Source of the DNA: JAIBBD01 sp041390685
GTDB taxonomy: Bacteria; Chloroflexota; Dehalococcoidia; UBA2979
Length of the DNA: 64,000 nt
Direction: 5' to 3'
Assembly: GCA_041390685.1 (NCBI GenBank)
Contig: JAWKPL010000001.1
Span: 2,542,001-2,606,000, forward strand
The translations under genes and the position numbers were made by a program. The notes under the pieces were generated by a model. The model was given only the letters and a program-made list of their open reading frames with translations, searched no databases and was not told where the DNA came from. Of this stretch, positions 33,458 to 41,931 are shown in pieces; position 1 is the first letter of the stretch, and each line of letters starts with the position of its first letter.

Positions 33458-33798
33458 GGGGCGTCGTCCACGAAGTCGTCGCGCACCGGCGAGAACACTT
33501 CGATGAGGATCGCCGCGTCGACTGCTTCGACATAATGCGGGAGCCCGCTCGGGATCAGGTACGAGTCCCCCGCCTCGAGCTCGAACTCCTCGCTCCCGAT
33601 GCGGAAGCGCACCTGCCCGGCCGCCACGTGCCCCGCCTGCTCGTGCGGGTGCGTGTGCTCGGGCACGTTCGACCCCGGCGCGATGCGGATCTCCACCATC
33701 GTCAGCCGCTCACCCGAGGCCAGCGTGCGCCGCACGACGCCGGGGAAGGCGTCGTGCACGGGCACCGCCGCGTACGTCTTCGTCCGAAACTCGCTCAT
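33454..33798 (-). CDS. Small cupin domain protein
   Basis: A 114-residue single-domain cupin. The metal motif reads GSNVPEHTHPHEQAGHVAAG (His, His, Glu/Gln, His) with the second part AGDSYLIPSGLPHYVEA. Such proteins can be dioxygenases, isomerases or sugar/metal sensors; the substrate is unknown. It is coupled to purB and to the next gene upstream by 4-base overlaps, so it travels in the purine operon. Confidence 0.82.
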   Translation of the reverse strand: MSEFRTKTYAAVPVHDAFPGVVRRTLASGERLTMVEIRIAPGSNVPEHTHPHEQAGHVAAGQVRFRIGSEEFELEAGDSYLIPSGLPHYVEAVDAAILIEVFSPVRDDFVDDAP

Positions 33799-34184
33799 CC
33801 TGCCGCCAGTCTGCTCACCATCGGGTCCGGCCCGATGAGTATCTGCGCCAGTTCGCGGCTCACCGCGTCCCGCTCATGTTGGTCGCCGAACAGCGCCACG
33901 CCGTCCACGACGCGCGCGAACGCCGCGATCGCCCCCTCGATGCGCTCCCGGTGCGCCTCGAGGAGAGCGCGCGGGATCTCCGGCGGCCGCACGTTGCGGA
34001 TCACCAGCTCCCGGTTTCCCTCGAGCGCGTGCAGCACCTCGAGGCCCATCGACTCGCGCCCCTCGCCCCACGCCGCAATGAAGTGCAGGCACGGCGCCGA
34101 GGCCGGTTGCTCCGGCCACGCCGGCAGCGCATCGAGGTCAGTCGACCGCCGGCACTCCCGCATCGGGCACCGCACCGAGGTCAC
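33795..34184 (-). CDS. Unknown protein in the purine operon
   Basis: Not recognised. A 129-residue protein with three cysteines near the N terminus (RCPMREC and later APCLHF) that could bind a metal, a central alpha/beta stretch and no membrane segment. GTG 34184 overlaps the DUF2283 stop (4 bp) and its own stop overlaps the cupin start. The uninterrupted overlaps argue that it is expressed. Confidence 0.65.
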   Translation of the reverse strand: MTSVRCPMRECRRSTDLDALPAWPEQPASAPCLHFIAAWGEGRESMGLEVLHALEGNRELVIRNVRPPEIPRALLEAHRERIEGAIAAFARVVDGVALFGDQHERDAVSRELAQILIGPDPMVSRLAAG

Positions 34185-34417
34185 TGCGTACTCGCCGGCT
34201 GCGGAACCGAACGGATCGCCTCCGCGATCGCTCCGGCATCGGGCAACCCCTCGAGATGCACGCCGCGACTCACGAACAGGAACTCGACGCCGACAACCCC
34301 CTGGTCGCCGCGGTCCAGCACTCGCTGTTCATCAATCCGCGTCGAGGTGATCCGGCCCGACTTCGGTCGAAACCGCACGTACATCGCGTCGGATTCCTGG
34401 TCGTAGCTCACCTGCAT
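34181..34417 (-). CDS. DUF2283 family protein, antitoxin-like
   Basis: A 78-residue protein beginning MQVSYDQESDAMYVRFR, the DUF2283 signature, then VVGVEFLFVSRGVHLEGLP. DUF2283 genes often accompany DUF4258 genes in toxin-antitoxin-like pairs, as here: a DUF4258 gene ends 7 bp upstream on the same strand. The antitoxin role is an inference from this pairing. Confidence 0.78.
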   Translation of the reverse strand: MQVSYDQESDAMYVRFRPKSGRITSTRIDEQRVLDRGDQGVVGVEFLFVSRGVHLEGLPDAGAIAEAIRSVPQPASTQ

Positions 34418-34424
34418 CGTTGAC

Positions 34425-34622
34425 TCACCGGTGCGGCGGTTCCGAGTCGCGGACGACGATCACGTGCAACGCTCGCCCACCAACGATTCCATCGTATTCG
34501 ACCGCTGTTTCGCCGGGCGTCACGGTATGAGGTGAAGCGATGACAGCCGCTGCCTCGTCCACGGTGATTTCGTCGTCCATCTTGTCGAGGGCGTGACTCG
34601 TGTACCGGACGGGTAAGGTCAT
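34425..34622 (-). CDS. DUF4258 family protein, toxin-like
   Basis: A 65-residue protein: VRYTSHALDKMDDEITVDEAAAVIASP, then GRALHVIVVRDSEPPHR. This SHALxRM-type start is characteristic of DUF4258, a RelE-sized family suspected of toxin activity. The ATG overlaps the purD stop by 4 bases (ATGA), meaning it is translated with an essential purine gene. Confidence 0.75.
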   Translation of the reverse strand: MTLPVRYTSHALDKMDDEITVDEAAAVIASPHTVTPGETAVEYDGIVGGRALHVIVVRDSEPPHR

Positions 34623-35908
34623 TTCGCATGCACGGCATCTTCCGCGGTCGCCCCGATGTCCGTTCGGTAGTGCATCCCCTCGAAGCGAATGCGCCGCACG
34701 TTGTCGTATGCCCGCGCCCGTGCGTCGGCGACCGTCGCACCGCTCGCCACGACGCACAGCACCCGCCCGCCCGAGGTGCGCAGCACCCCGGCGTCGTCGC
34801 GCTTCGCCCCCGCGAGGAACACCTGTACGTCCGCGTCGACGTCCCCAACGCCTTCGATGGGGAAGCCCGTCTCGTACGCCCCCGGGTAGCCCCCCGAGGC
34901 CAGCACGACGCCCACTGTCGCCGCCCCGCTCCACTCGACCGGCACGTCCGCCAGCCGCCCGTGCGCGACCGCATCGCAGATCGCGAGGAGGTCCGACTGC
35001 AGTCGAGGCAGCAGCACCTCCGTCTCCGGGTCGCCGAAGCGGCAGTTGAACTCCACCACCCGCGGCCCCGCGTCGGTCACCATCATCCCCGGGTACAGCA
35101 CCCCTCGATATGGCCGCCCCGCGGCCGCCATCGCCCGCACGGTCGCCTCGGTCACCTCGCGCTCGATGAACGAGGCGTACTCGGCGCTCAGCCAGCCCGG
35201 CGGCGAATACACGCCCATCCCCCCGGTGTTCGGTCCGAGGTTGCCGTCGAACACCGGCTTGTGGTCGCACGAGAACGGCATGTGCCGCACCGTCACGCCA
35301 TCCGAGAACGCATGCGCCGAGGTCTCCGGCCCCCGCATCCGCTCCTCGATCACGACGCGCGCGCCGGCGTCCCCGAACGCTCGCCCGACCATCGTCTCGT
35401 CGATCGCCGCGAGGGCCTGCGCCACGTCGTCGCACACCGTGACGCCCTTCCCGAGCGCCAGCCCGTCCGCCTTCACCACACACGGCCCGCCGAGGGCTTC
35501 GACGTACTGTCTGGCCTCCGCCGCGTCCTCGAACACGCGCGACTCGGCGGTCGGGATGCCCGCGTCCCGCATGACCTGCTTCGCGAACGACTTCGACCAT
35601 TCGAGTTTCGCCGCCGCCCTGGTGGGCCCGAACGCCGCGATCCCCGCGGCAGCCAGCGCATCGACGACGCCCGCCGCAAGCGGGTCGTCCGGCGCCACGA
35701 TCACGAGGTCCGCGCGCACCCGCTGCGCCAGCGCCACGACCCCCTCGACGTCCGTCGCGCGCACCTCGACGTTCTCGCCAAGCTCCGCCGTCCCGGCGTT
35801 CCCCGGCGCAATCCACAGCTTCCCGAGCATCGAGGACAGCGCGAGCTTCCACGCAATCGCGTGCTCCCGCCCGCCCGACCCGAGGAGGACGACGTTGAGG
35901 GCAGTCAT
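34619..35908 (-). CDS. purD: Phosphoribosylamine-glycine ligase
   Basis: GAR synthetase, 429 residues, ATP-grasp fold. It opens NVVLLGSGGREHAIAWKL; VVIEERMRGPETSAHAFSDG and TGGMGVYSPPGW and MVTDAGPRVVEFNCRFGDPETE cover the ATP-grasp and metal sites. The start ATG 35908 overlaps the stop of the uracil-glycosylase-like gene. Confidence 0.95.
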   Translation of the reverse strand: MTALNVVLLGSGGREHAIAWKLALSSMLGKLWIAPGNAGTAELGENVEVRATDVEGVVALAQRVRADLVIVAPDDPLAAGVVDALAAAGIAAFGPTRAAAKLEWSKSFAKQVMRDAGIPTAESRVFEDAAEARQYVEALGGPCVVKADGLALGKGVTVCDDVAQALAAIDETMVGRAFGDAGARVVIEERMRGPETSAHAFSDGVTVRHMPFSCDHKPVFDGNLGPNTGGMGVYSPPGWLSAEYASFIEREVTEATVRAMAAAGRPYRGVLYPGMMVTDAGPRVVEFNCRFGDPETEVLLPRLQSDLLAICDAVAHGRLADVPVEWSGAATVGVVLASGGYPGAYETGFPIEGVGDVDADVQVFLAGAKRDDAGVLRTSGGRVLCVVASGATVADARARAYDNVRRIRFEGMHYRTDIGATAEDAVHAK

Positions 35909-36612
35909 ACTTCAAGCTCGGTTAAGCGGTCAGCGAGATCGCTAAGAGCTTTTCGAATTGCGTGTCTGGGCAGCGCAAAAACAAAGCGCCGCGTTCTGCC
36001 GGTTGTAACCACCGCGTCGCGGTAGTGCTGATTTCCGTAGGAAATCTTGTGGGTTTCAATGCTGGGACGAGATCCGAAATGGTCTAGTACTGGGTACCAA
36101 GTGGATTCGCTGCTTCCTAGGAGCACCAGGACACGCGGCTTCACAATCCGTATTAGCTCAATACCGATAGGCATTCCAGAGCAGAATAGATCTCTTGGTA
36201 ACTTGTCTACGGATGATGATCGAAATGGGATTACGTTTCCCGTGGGTGAATTCCGAAGAAGTTGCTCGCCTGTCTTAGTGCGCCCACCTGCGAGCCCGTA
36301 AGTTTCGGCTACGTCATACGCTACCTTTTGTAGGGGATACTGACCGCGTGGCCTGCCTGACCAACACTCATCGAGAAACGCAGAGTACGGCTTCCTTCTC
36401 GTTCGGTAGGGCTTCCCAGGATCTTTCGGATCGGCGTTGTCAGGATCTCCGCCAGGATTGATCCCTAGTAGCATGAAGTCGTGTGACATAAACGTACTTG
36501 GGTGAGAATAAATGAGACGGTACCCTTTTGCTGGATCAGCAACATCTCTCGTACTCAGAATCGAGAGACACTTTCGATCGAGCGCTCTCAATTGGCTTTC
36601 CACCGAGAACAT
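35905..36612 (-). CDS. Uracil-DNA-glycosylase-superfamily-like protein of low G+C
   Basis: A 235-residue protein. LLGINPGGD (48-56) resembles motif A of UDG-like proteins, NVIPF (126-130) and VLVLLGSSES (161-170) fit the following core strands, and ALPRHAIR (213-220) sits where motif B (HPS) would be, but without the HPS triad. Sampled lines are 45-53% G+C against about 67% in guaA and purD, so the gene was probably acquired. Its stop overlaps the purD ATG by 4 bases, which is a neat fit for an insertion. Substrate and activity are unknown. Confidence 0.65.
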   Translation of the reverse strand: MFSVESQLRALDRKCLSILSTRDVADPAKGYRLIYSHPSTFMSHDFMLLGINPGGDPDNADPKDPGKPYRTRRKPYSAFLDECWSGRPRGQYPLQKVAYDVAETYGLAGGRTKTGEQLLRNSPTGNVIPFRSSSVDKLPRDLFCSGMPIGIELIRIVKPRVLVLLGSSESTWYPVLDHFGSRPSIETHKISYGNQHYRDAVVTTGRTRRFVFALPRHAIRKALSDLADRLTELEV

Positions 36613-36620
36613 CGCAGCCG

Positions 36621-38288
36621 TCACTCCCACTCGATGGTGCCGGGCGGCTTCGAGGTGATGTCGTACACCACCCGGTTCACCCCCGGCACCTCGTTCACGA
36701 TCCGCGTCGAGATCCGCCCCAGGAGGTCGTACGGTAGCCGCGCCCAGTCCGCCGTCATCGCGTCCTCGGCGGTCACGCACCGCAGCGCCACGCAGTAGCC
36801 GTACGTGCGGAAGTCGCCCTGCACGCCCACTGTCTTCGTGTCCGTGAGCACCGCGAACGACTGCCAGAGGTCGTAGTACAGCGCCGCGTTCCGGATCTCG
36901 TCCATCACGATCCAGTCCGCCGCCCGCAGGATGTCGAGCTTCTCCCGCGTCACCTCGCCGATGACGCGGATCGCGAGGCCGGGACCGGGGAACGGCTGCC
37001 GGTACACCATCTCGTCGGGTAGCCCCAGCTCTTTGCCCACCCGCCGCACCTCGTCCTTGAACAGGTTGCGCAGCGGCTCGATGAGCGTGAACTGCATGTC
37101 CTTCGGCAGCCCGCCGACGTTGTGATGCGTTTTGATCTTCGCCGCCGCGCTGCTCCCCGTGGACGCCGATTCGATGACGTCCGGGTACGTCGTCCCCTGG
37201 CAGATGAAGTCGACCGTGCCGAGGTGTGTCGCTTCCGCCTCGAAGACGCGGATGAACGTCTCGCCGATCCGCTTGCGTTTGGTTTCAGGCGCCGTCACCT
37301 CTGCCAGCTCGGACATAAACCGGTCGGTCGAGTCGACATGGATGAGGTTCATCGACATGTGCTGCCGGAACGTGCTCACGACGCGTTCCGCCTCGCCGAG
37401 GCGCAGCAGCCCGTTGTCGACGAAGATGCACGTCAGCTGGTCGCCAATCGCCCGATGTACCAGCGTCGCCGCCACGGCCGAGTCGACCCCGCCCGACAGC
37501 GCACAGATGACCTTGCCGTCGCCCACGCGCTCGCGGATGTGCTCCACCGACTCCTCGATGAAGTTCGACGCGGTCCAGTCGCCGCTGCACCCCGCGACGT
37601 CGAGCACGAAGTTGCGGATCAGCTGGTCGCCCTGCGGCGTGTGCACCACCTCCGGGTGGAACTGGATCCCGAGGTGTCCTCCGGCGTCCGCCATCACCGC
37701 CACCGGCGACGACTCCGACTGCGCGATCGAGCGGAACCCCGGCGGCAGTTCCGCGACGTGGTCGCCGTGCGACATCCAGACGGGCATCGAGGACGGCAGC
37801 CCCCGCAGCAGCGGGTTCGAGCTGTCAGACAGCGTGATCACGGCGTGCCCGTACTCCCGCACCGAGGCCGGCACGACCCGCCCGCCGAGCGTGTGCGCCA
37901 GCAGCTGCATCCCGTAGCAGATGCCTAGCACCGGCAGCTTCGAGGCGATCACGTACGGGGACAGCGTCGGCGCGCCCTCCTCGTACACGGAGGCCGGTCC
38001 GCCCGACAGCACGAATCCCTTCACGCGCAGGTGGTTCAGGTCCTCGGGCTTCGTGTCCCACGGCACCAGCTCCGAGTACACGCCGGCCTCGCGGATACGC
38101 CGCGCGATCAGCATCGAGAACTGCGACCCGTAGTCGAGGACCACGATCGCCTCGGGCGCGTTCGGGGCGGGCGTGAAGATCTGGCCGGGCTCCCGGTCGG
38201 ACGCGATCTCGAGATACGTCCCGACCTCGCTGTCGCCGGAAGCGCGAATCCTGGGAGGCGCGCCTGCTGCCTCGTTGCTGTCAGTCAT
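36621..38288 (-). CDS. guaA: GMP synthase (glutamine-hydrolysing)
   Basis: A 555-residue enzyme converting XMP to GMP. The class I glutamine amidotransferase domain has IVVLDYGSQFSMLIARRIRE, the nucleophile segment GICYGMQLLAHTLGG and the FHPEVVHTPQG His-Glu pair. The ATP pyrophosphatase domain has the SGGVDS loop, and the C-terminal dimerisation region ends TSKPPGTIEWE. It is about 35 residues longer at the N terminus than typical, owing to a low-complexity extension before the GAT domain. Confidence 0.96.
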   Translation of the reverse strand: MTDSNEAAGAPPRIRASGDSEVGTYLEIASDREPGQIFTPAPNAPEAIVVLDYGSQFSMLIARRIREAGVYSELVPWDTKPEDLNHLRVKGFVLSGGPASVYEEGAPTLSPYVIASKLPVLGICYGMQLLAHTLGGRVVPASVREYGHAVITLSDSSNPLLRGLPSSMPVWMSHGDHVAELPPGFRSIAQSESSPVAVMADAGGHLGIQFHPEVVHTPQGDQLIRNFVLDVAGCSGDWTASNFIEESVEHIRERVGDGKVICALSGGVDSAVAATLVHRAIGDQLTCIFVDNGLLRLGEAERVVSTFRQHMSMNLIHVDSTDRFMSELAEVTAPETKRKRIGETFIRVFEAEATHLGTVDFICQGTTYPDVIESASTGSSAAAKIKTHHNVGGLPKDMQFTLIEPLRNLFKDEVRRVGKELGLPDEMVYRQPFPGPGLAIRVIGEVTREKLDILRAADWIVMDEIRNAALYYDLWQSFAVLTDTKTVGVQGDFRTYGYCVALRCVTAEDAMTADWARLPYDLLGRISTRIVNEVPGVNRVVYDITSKPPGTIEWE

Positions 38289-38390
38289 TGCGCTCGGATT
38301 CGGAGGGGAAGACGCCGCTAGGGCCGGATCGTATCGAGGCCCTATAGTGCGGTCAATGAACCCTGTAGCCACGCTCCGCGCGGTACGCCG

Positions 38391-39002
38391 GTGCCGCTGA
38401 TCTCCCCCGGCCGCCTCGATGACGTCGCTCGCCTGCTCCTCGCCGGCGAGGTCGTCGCCATTCCCACCGACACCGTCTACGGCCTCGCTGCCCGTGTCGA
38501 CGATCCCGAGGCCATCACCAGCCTCGCGACATTGAAGGGCCGCGACCCGCAGCAGCCAATCGCCGTCCTCTTCGACGCGCTGGAGGCGGTCGCCCCCCTC
38601 ATCGACCCGCCCGAGGTATTCCACCGCCTTGCCGCGTTCTGGCCCGGCGCGCTGACCCTGATCGTCCCGGCCCGTCCGGACGCTTTCGTCCCGCTCCTCG
38701 TCCCGAGGGGTGCCATCGGCCTGCGCCAGCCCGACGACCCCCTCGCCCGCGAGCTGCTCCGCCGCTGCGGCGGCCGGCTCGCCGTCACGAGCGCGAACCT
38801 CCACGGCCAGCCCGCCGCCTCCACCGCCGCCGAGGTCATCGCCGCCTTTGGCGACGACCTCCCCGTCCTCGACGGCGGCCCCAGGGGCGACGCCGCCTCC
38901 ACGGTGATCGACCTCACCGAGGCGTCGCCGCGCGTCCTCCGCGAGGGCCCCCTCACCGCCGCACAGCTCGGCCTTGCGCCGGAGAAGGAAGGGGCACCCT
39001 GA
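38391..39002 (+). CDS. tsaC: Threonylcarbamoyl-AMP synthase (Sua5/YciO/YrdC)
   Basis: First step of tRNA t6A37 modification. The 203-residue protein has AIPTDTVYGLAARVDDPEA, LKGRDPQQPIAVL, FWPGALTLIVPA and VTSANLHGQPAASTAAEV, all YrdC motifs. GTG 38391 is the only reasonable start since an in-frame stop lies just upstream. It is transcribed divergently from guaA with a 102-bp gap between. Confidence 0.92.
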   Translation: MPLISPGRLDDVARLLLAGEVVAIPTDTVYGLAARVDDPEAITSLATLKGRDPQQPIAVLFDALEAVAPLIDPPEVFHRLAAFWPGALTLIVPARPDAFVPLLVPRGAIGLRQPDDPLARELLRRCGGRLAVTSANLHGQPAASTAAEVIAAFGDDLPVLDGGPRGDAASTVIDLTEASPRVLREGPLTAAQLGLAPEKEGAP

Positions 39003-39133
39003 CTGTCCGGCCCCCGCCCCCGTCGGCGGAGGAGGGTAGGGGGTCCCACGCGGCCCCGCGATACCACCGAGGCCGTTGAGCCCACTTCGTGTACGATCGG
39101 GGTCAGCCCACATTCACACCGGACGAGGCAGGC

Positions 39134-39577
39134 ATGCGCATCGCGATCGGCGCCGACCACGCGGGGTTCGCGCTCAAGGAAATCCTCCGCAGGGAGCTCG
39201 AAGCCCTCGGCGACGAGGTCGCCGACTTCGGCACCCACTCTGAGGACTCGGTGGACTACCCGGACATCGCCCTCCCGCTCGCGAACTCCATCGCCCGCGC
39301 TGAGCACGACTTCGGCATCTTGATCTGCTCCAACGGCGTCGGCCCGTCCATCGCCGCGAACAAGGTCCACGGCATCCGCGCCGCCCTCTGCCACGATGTC
39401 TTCTCCGCGAAACGTGCGCGCCAGCACACGGACGCCAACATCCTCTGCCTCGGCTCCTGGGCCATCGGCCGCGGTGCCGCCTCCGAGATCCTCCGCGCCT
39501 TCCGCGACGCCACCTTCGAGGGTGGGCGTCACCAGCGACGCGTCGACAAGATCAACGCGGTCGACCGCCCCGACTGA
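39134..39577 (+). CDS. rpiB: Ribose-5-phosphate isomerase B
   Basis: A 147-residue RpiB/LacAB isomerase. IAIGADHAGFALKEIL, VDYPDIALPLANSIA, then ICSNGVGPSIAANKVHGIRAAL and HTDANILCLGSW. The catalytic loop reads CSNGVG where CGTGIG is common; the Cys is kept. ATG 39134 is preferred to an upstream frame because the conserved strand begins directly after it. TACGAT about 45 bp upstream is a possible -10. Confidence 0.92.
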   Translation: MRIAIGADHAGFALKEILRRELEALGDEVADFGTHSEDSVDYPDIALPLANSIARAEHDFGILICSNGVGPSIAANKVHGIRAALCHDVFSAKRARQHTDANILCLGSWAIGRGAASEILRAFRDATFEGGRHQRRVDKINAVDRPD

Positions 39578-39579
39578 CG

Positions 39580-41931
39580 GTGCCCCTCGACTGGTCGCGC
39601 GGACTCGACGCCGCCCGCCTCGCTGCCGGCGTCGCACGCGCCACGTACGTGACGCTCCGTAAGACCGCCCACCCCGTCGAGGACGGCACGCTCGCAGTCG
39701 CCGGCCTCGACGCACCCGTCGAAGTGCTACGCGACCGCTACGGCGTCCCCCACATCGTCGCCACCACCGAGCGCGATGCCTTCTTCGGCCAGGGCTTCGT
39801 CCACGCCCAGGACAGGCTCTTCCAGATGGACGCGATGCGCCACGCCGCCGCCGGCCGCGTCTCCGAGTGGGCCGGCCGTGCGGGCCTCGAAGCCGACCGC
39901 TTCATGCGCCGCCTCGGCTTCGCCGACATCGCCGGCCGCGACCTCGCCGCCACCGGTCACGAGGAGCGCGACCTGTTGTTCGCCTACGCCCGGGGCGTGA
40001 ACGCCGCCATTCGCACGCTCCCCGCGCTGCCGCCCGAGTACGCCGTCCTCGGCGCGAAGCCGGAGCCCTGGCATCCCGAACACTCGATGCTGCTCGGACG
40101 TTTCGTGCTCTTCTCGTTCGCAGTGAACTGGGACACCGAGTTGCTCCGCGAGCGCCTCCTCCGCGGCCTCGGCGCCGAGCGCGCCGCGCTCATCGACCCG
40201 GCCTATCCCGAGCACGCGTACGCTTCGGCCGGCGTCCCGATTGGCCCCGCCGCCGAGCGGCTGCTGGGGGCCTACGAAGCCGCCCTCGAGGCGGGCCTCG
40301 ACGTCGACGGCGCCTCGAACGCCTGGGCCGTCAGCGCACGTCGCACGACCACCGGCGCCCCGCTCCTCGCCAGCGACCCCCACCTGGAGTCCCGCATGCC
40401 CGGCCTGCTGCACGTGTCCCACGTGCGAGGCGGGCGCTTCGACTGCATCGGCGCGGGCGTGGCCGGCATTCCCGGCATCGCCATGGGCCACAGCCGCGAC
40501 ATCGCCTGGGGCATCACGGCCGGTCTCGCCGACGTCAGCGACTGCTACATCGAGACCGTCGACCCCGCCGACCCGACGCGCTACCTCACGCCCGACGGCT
40601 GGCGTACTGGGCGCACCCGCATCGAGCGCATCCGCGTCCGCGGCGGCCGTACTGTCGAGGAGCGCGTCCTGGAGACGCGACACGGGCCGGTCATCGGTCC
40701 CGCCGTCCGAGGCGAAGACCGGGCGGTGGCGCTACGCTCCACGGCCCTCGAGCCGGGCGACCCGCTCGGCCCCGTGCTCGACCTCAGCCGCGCCACGACC
40801 GTCGAGGAGTTCGAAGCCGCCGTCGCGCGGCGGCCCGGCGTGCCCTTCAACTACGTCTATGCCGCCCGCGATGGCCGCATCGGCTACCGCATGTCGGGCC
40901 GCATCCCGAAGCGTGAGCACGGTCAGGGTCTGTTGCCTCAGGATGGCGCGCGCTCACCCGGCCCGCCGCCCTGCCTCAACCCCGAGGACATGCCCCGCCT
41001 CCTCGACCCCGCGGCGGGCTTCGTGGCGAACAGCAACAACGCGCCCGGAGGCGACTACGAGCTGGGCGCGGACTGGTGCGAGCCATGGCGCGTCGAGCGC
41101 GTCGTCGCGCTCCTCGAGGCCACGCCGGTGCATTCCGTTGCTTCGTTCCAGGCCATCCAGGTCGACGTGTACTCGGGGGCGCTGGCCCGCCTGCGCGATC
41201 TCCTCATCGACGCCCTCCCGTCCGAGGACGAGACGCGCCGCTTCCTCGCCGCCTGGGATGGCACGTTGGGCACGGACAGCGCGGCCGCGGCCCTCGTGGC
41301 GCGCACCTACCAGCATCTCGCCCGGAGCCTCGCCACGCGGCTGGCCGGGCCCTACGCCTCGACAGCCCTCGGCAGTGGCCTCGGCATCATCGGCGGTGGT
41401 TCGTTCGGCTACCGCCTCCAGGGCGCCGTCCTCGACGCCCTCGCCACCCCCGAGCCTCCCCGCTTCGCCGGCGCGGCCGACCGCGACCGTGCCCTCAGGG
41501 CCGCGTTCGACGCCGCACTCGCCTCCCTCGAGGGAGAACAAGGGTCCGCACGCTCGCACTGGCAGTGGGGCAACGCCCACCGCTGGCGCCTGCCCCACCT
41601 CCTCGAGCACGTCCCCGGCCTCGGCCGCTGGTACTCGCGAGGGCCCTACCCCTTCCCCGGCGACGGCAACACCGTGCTCCAGGCCGGCTACGGCGTCGCT
41701 GCCGGGACCGGCCGCGTCACGACGCTACCCGGCTACCGGCAGGTCATCGACCTCGCGGACTTCGATCGCTCGGTCTTCCAGCTCTCGACGGGCAACTCCG
41801 GCATCCCCGGCCACCCTCGCTACGACGACTGCATCGAGGAGTTCGTCGCCGGACGCTACCGCTCGCTGCTGTACGCTCCGGATGCGATCGAGGCGGCGCT
41901 GGAGCACCGCCTGCGCTTGGAGCCCGCATGA
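39580..41931 (+). CDS. Penicillin acylase family (Ntn-hydrolase) protein
   Basis: A 783-residue protein of the penicillin/aculeacin/AHL acylase family. The start of the alpha region shows VEVLRDRYGVPHIVATTERDAFFGQGFVHAQDRLFQMDAMR; the autocatalytic Ser is in DGASNAWAVS (about residue 246), followed by the beta-chain features DPHLESRMPGLLH, GIPGIAMGHSRDIAWG and ANSNNAP. There is no signal peptide, although most homologues are exported, so it may act in the cytoplasm or leave by another route. GTG 39580 is 2 bp after rpiB. Natural substrate unknown. Confidence 0.9.
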   Translation: MPLDWSRGLDAARLAAGVARATYVTLRKTAHPVEDGTLAVAGLDAPVEVLRDRYGVPHIVATTERDAFFGQGFVHAQDRLFQMDAMRHAAAGRVSEWAGRAGLEADRFMRRLGFADIAGRDLAATGHEERDLLFAYARGVNAAIRTLPALPPEYAVLGAKPEPWHPEHSMLLGRFVLFSFAVNWDTELLRERLLRGLGAERAALIDPAYPEHAYASAGVPIGPAAERLLGAYEAALEAGLDVDGASNAWAVSARRTTTGAPLLASDPHLESRMPGLLHVSHVRGGRFDCIGAGVAGIPGIAMGHSRDIAWGITAGLADVSDCYIETVDPADPTRYLTPDGWRTGRTRIERIRVRGGRTVEERVLETRHGPVIGPAVRGEDRAVALRSTALEPGDPLGPVLDLSRATTVEEFEAAVARRPGVPFNYVYAARDGRIGYRMSGRIPKREHGQGLLPQDGARSPGPPPCLNPEDMPRLLDPAAGFVANSNNAPGGDYELGADWCEPWRVERVVALLEATPVHSVASFQAIQVDVYSGALARLRDLLIDALPSEDETRRFLAAWDGTLGTDSAAAALVARTYQHLARSLATRLAGPYASTALGSGLGIIGGGSFGYRLQGAVLDALATPEPPRFAGAADRDRALRAAFDAALASLEGEQGSARSHWQWGNAHRWRLPHLLEHVPGLGRWYSRGPYPFPGDGNTVLQAGYGVAAGTGRVTTLPGYRQVIDLADFDRSVFQLSTGNSGIPGHPRYDDCIEEFVAGRYRSLLYAPDAIEAALEHRLRLEPA

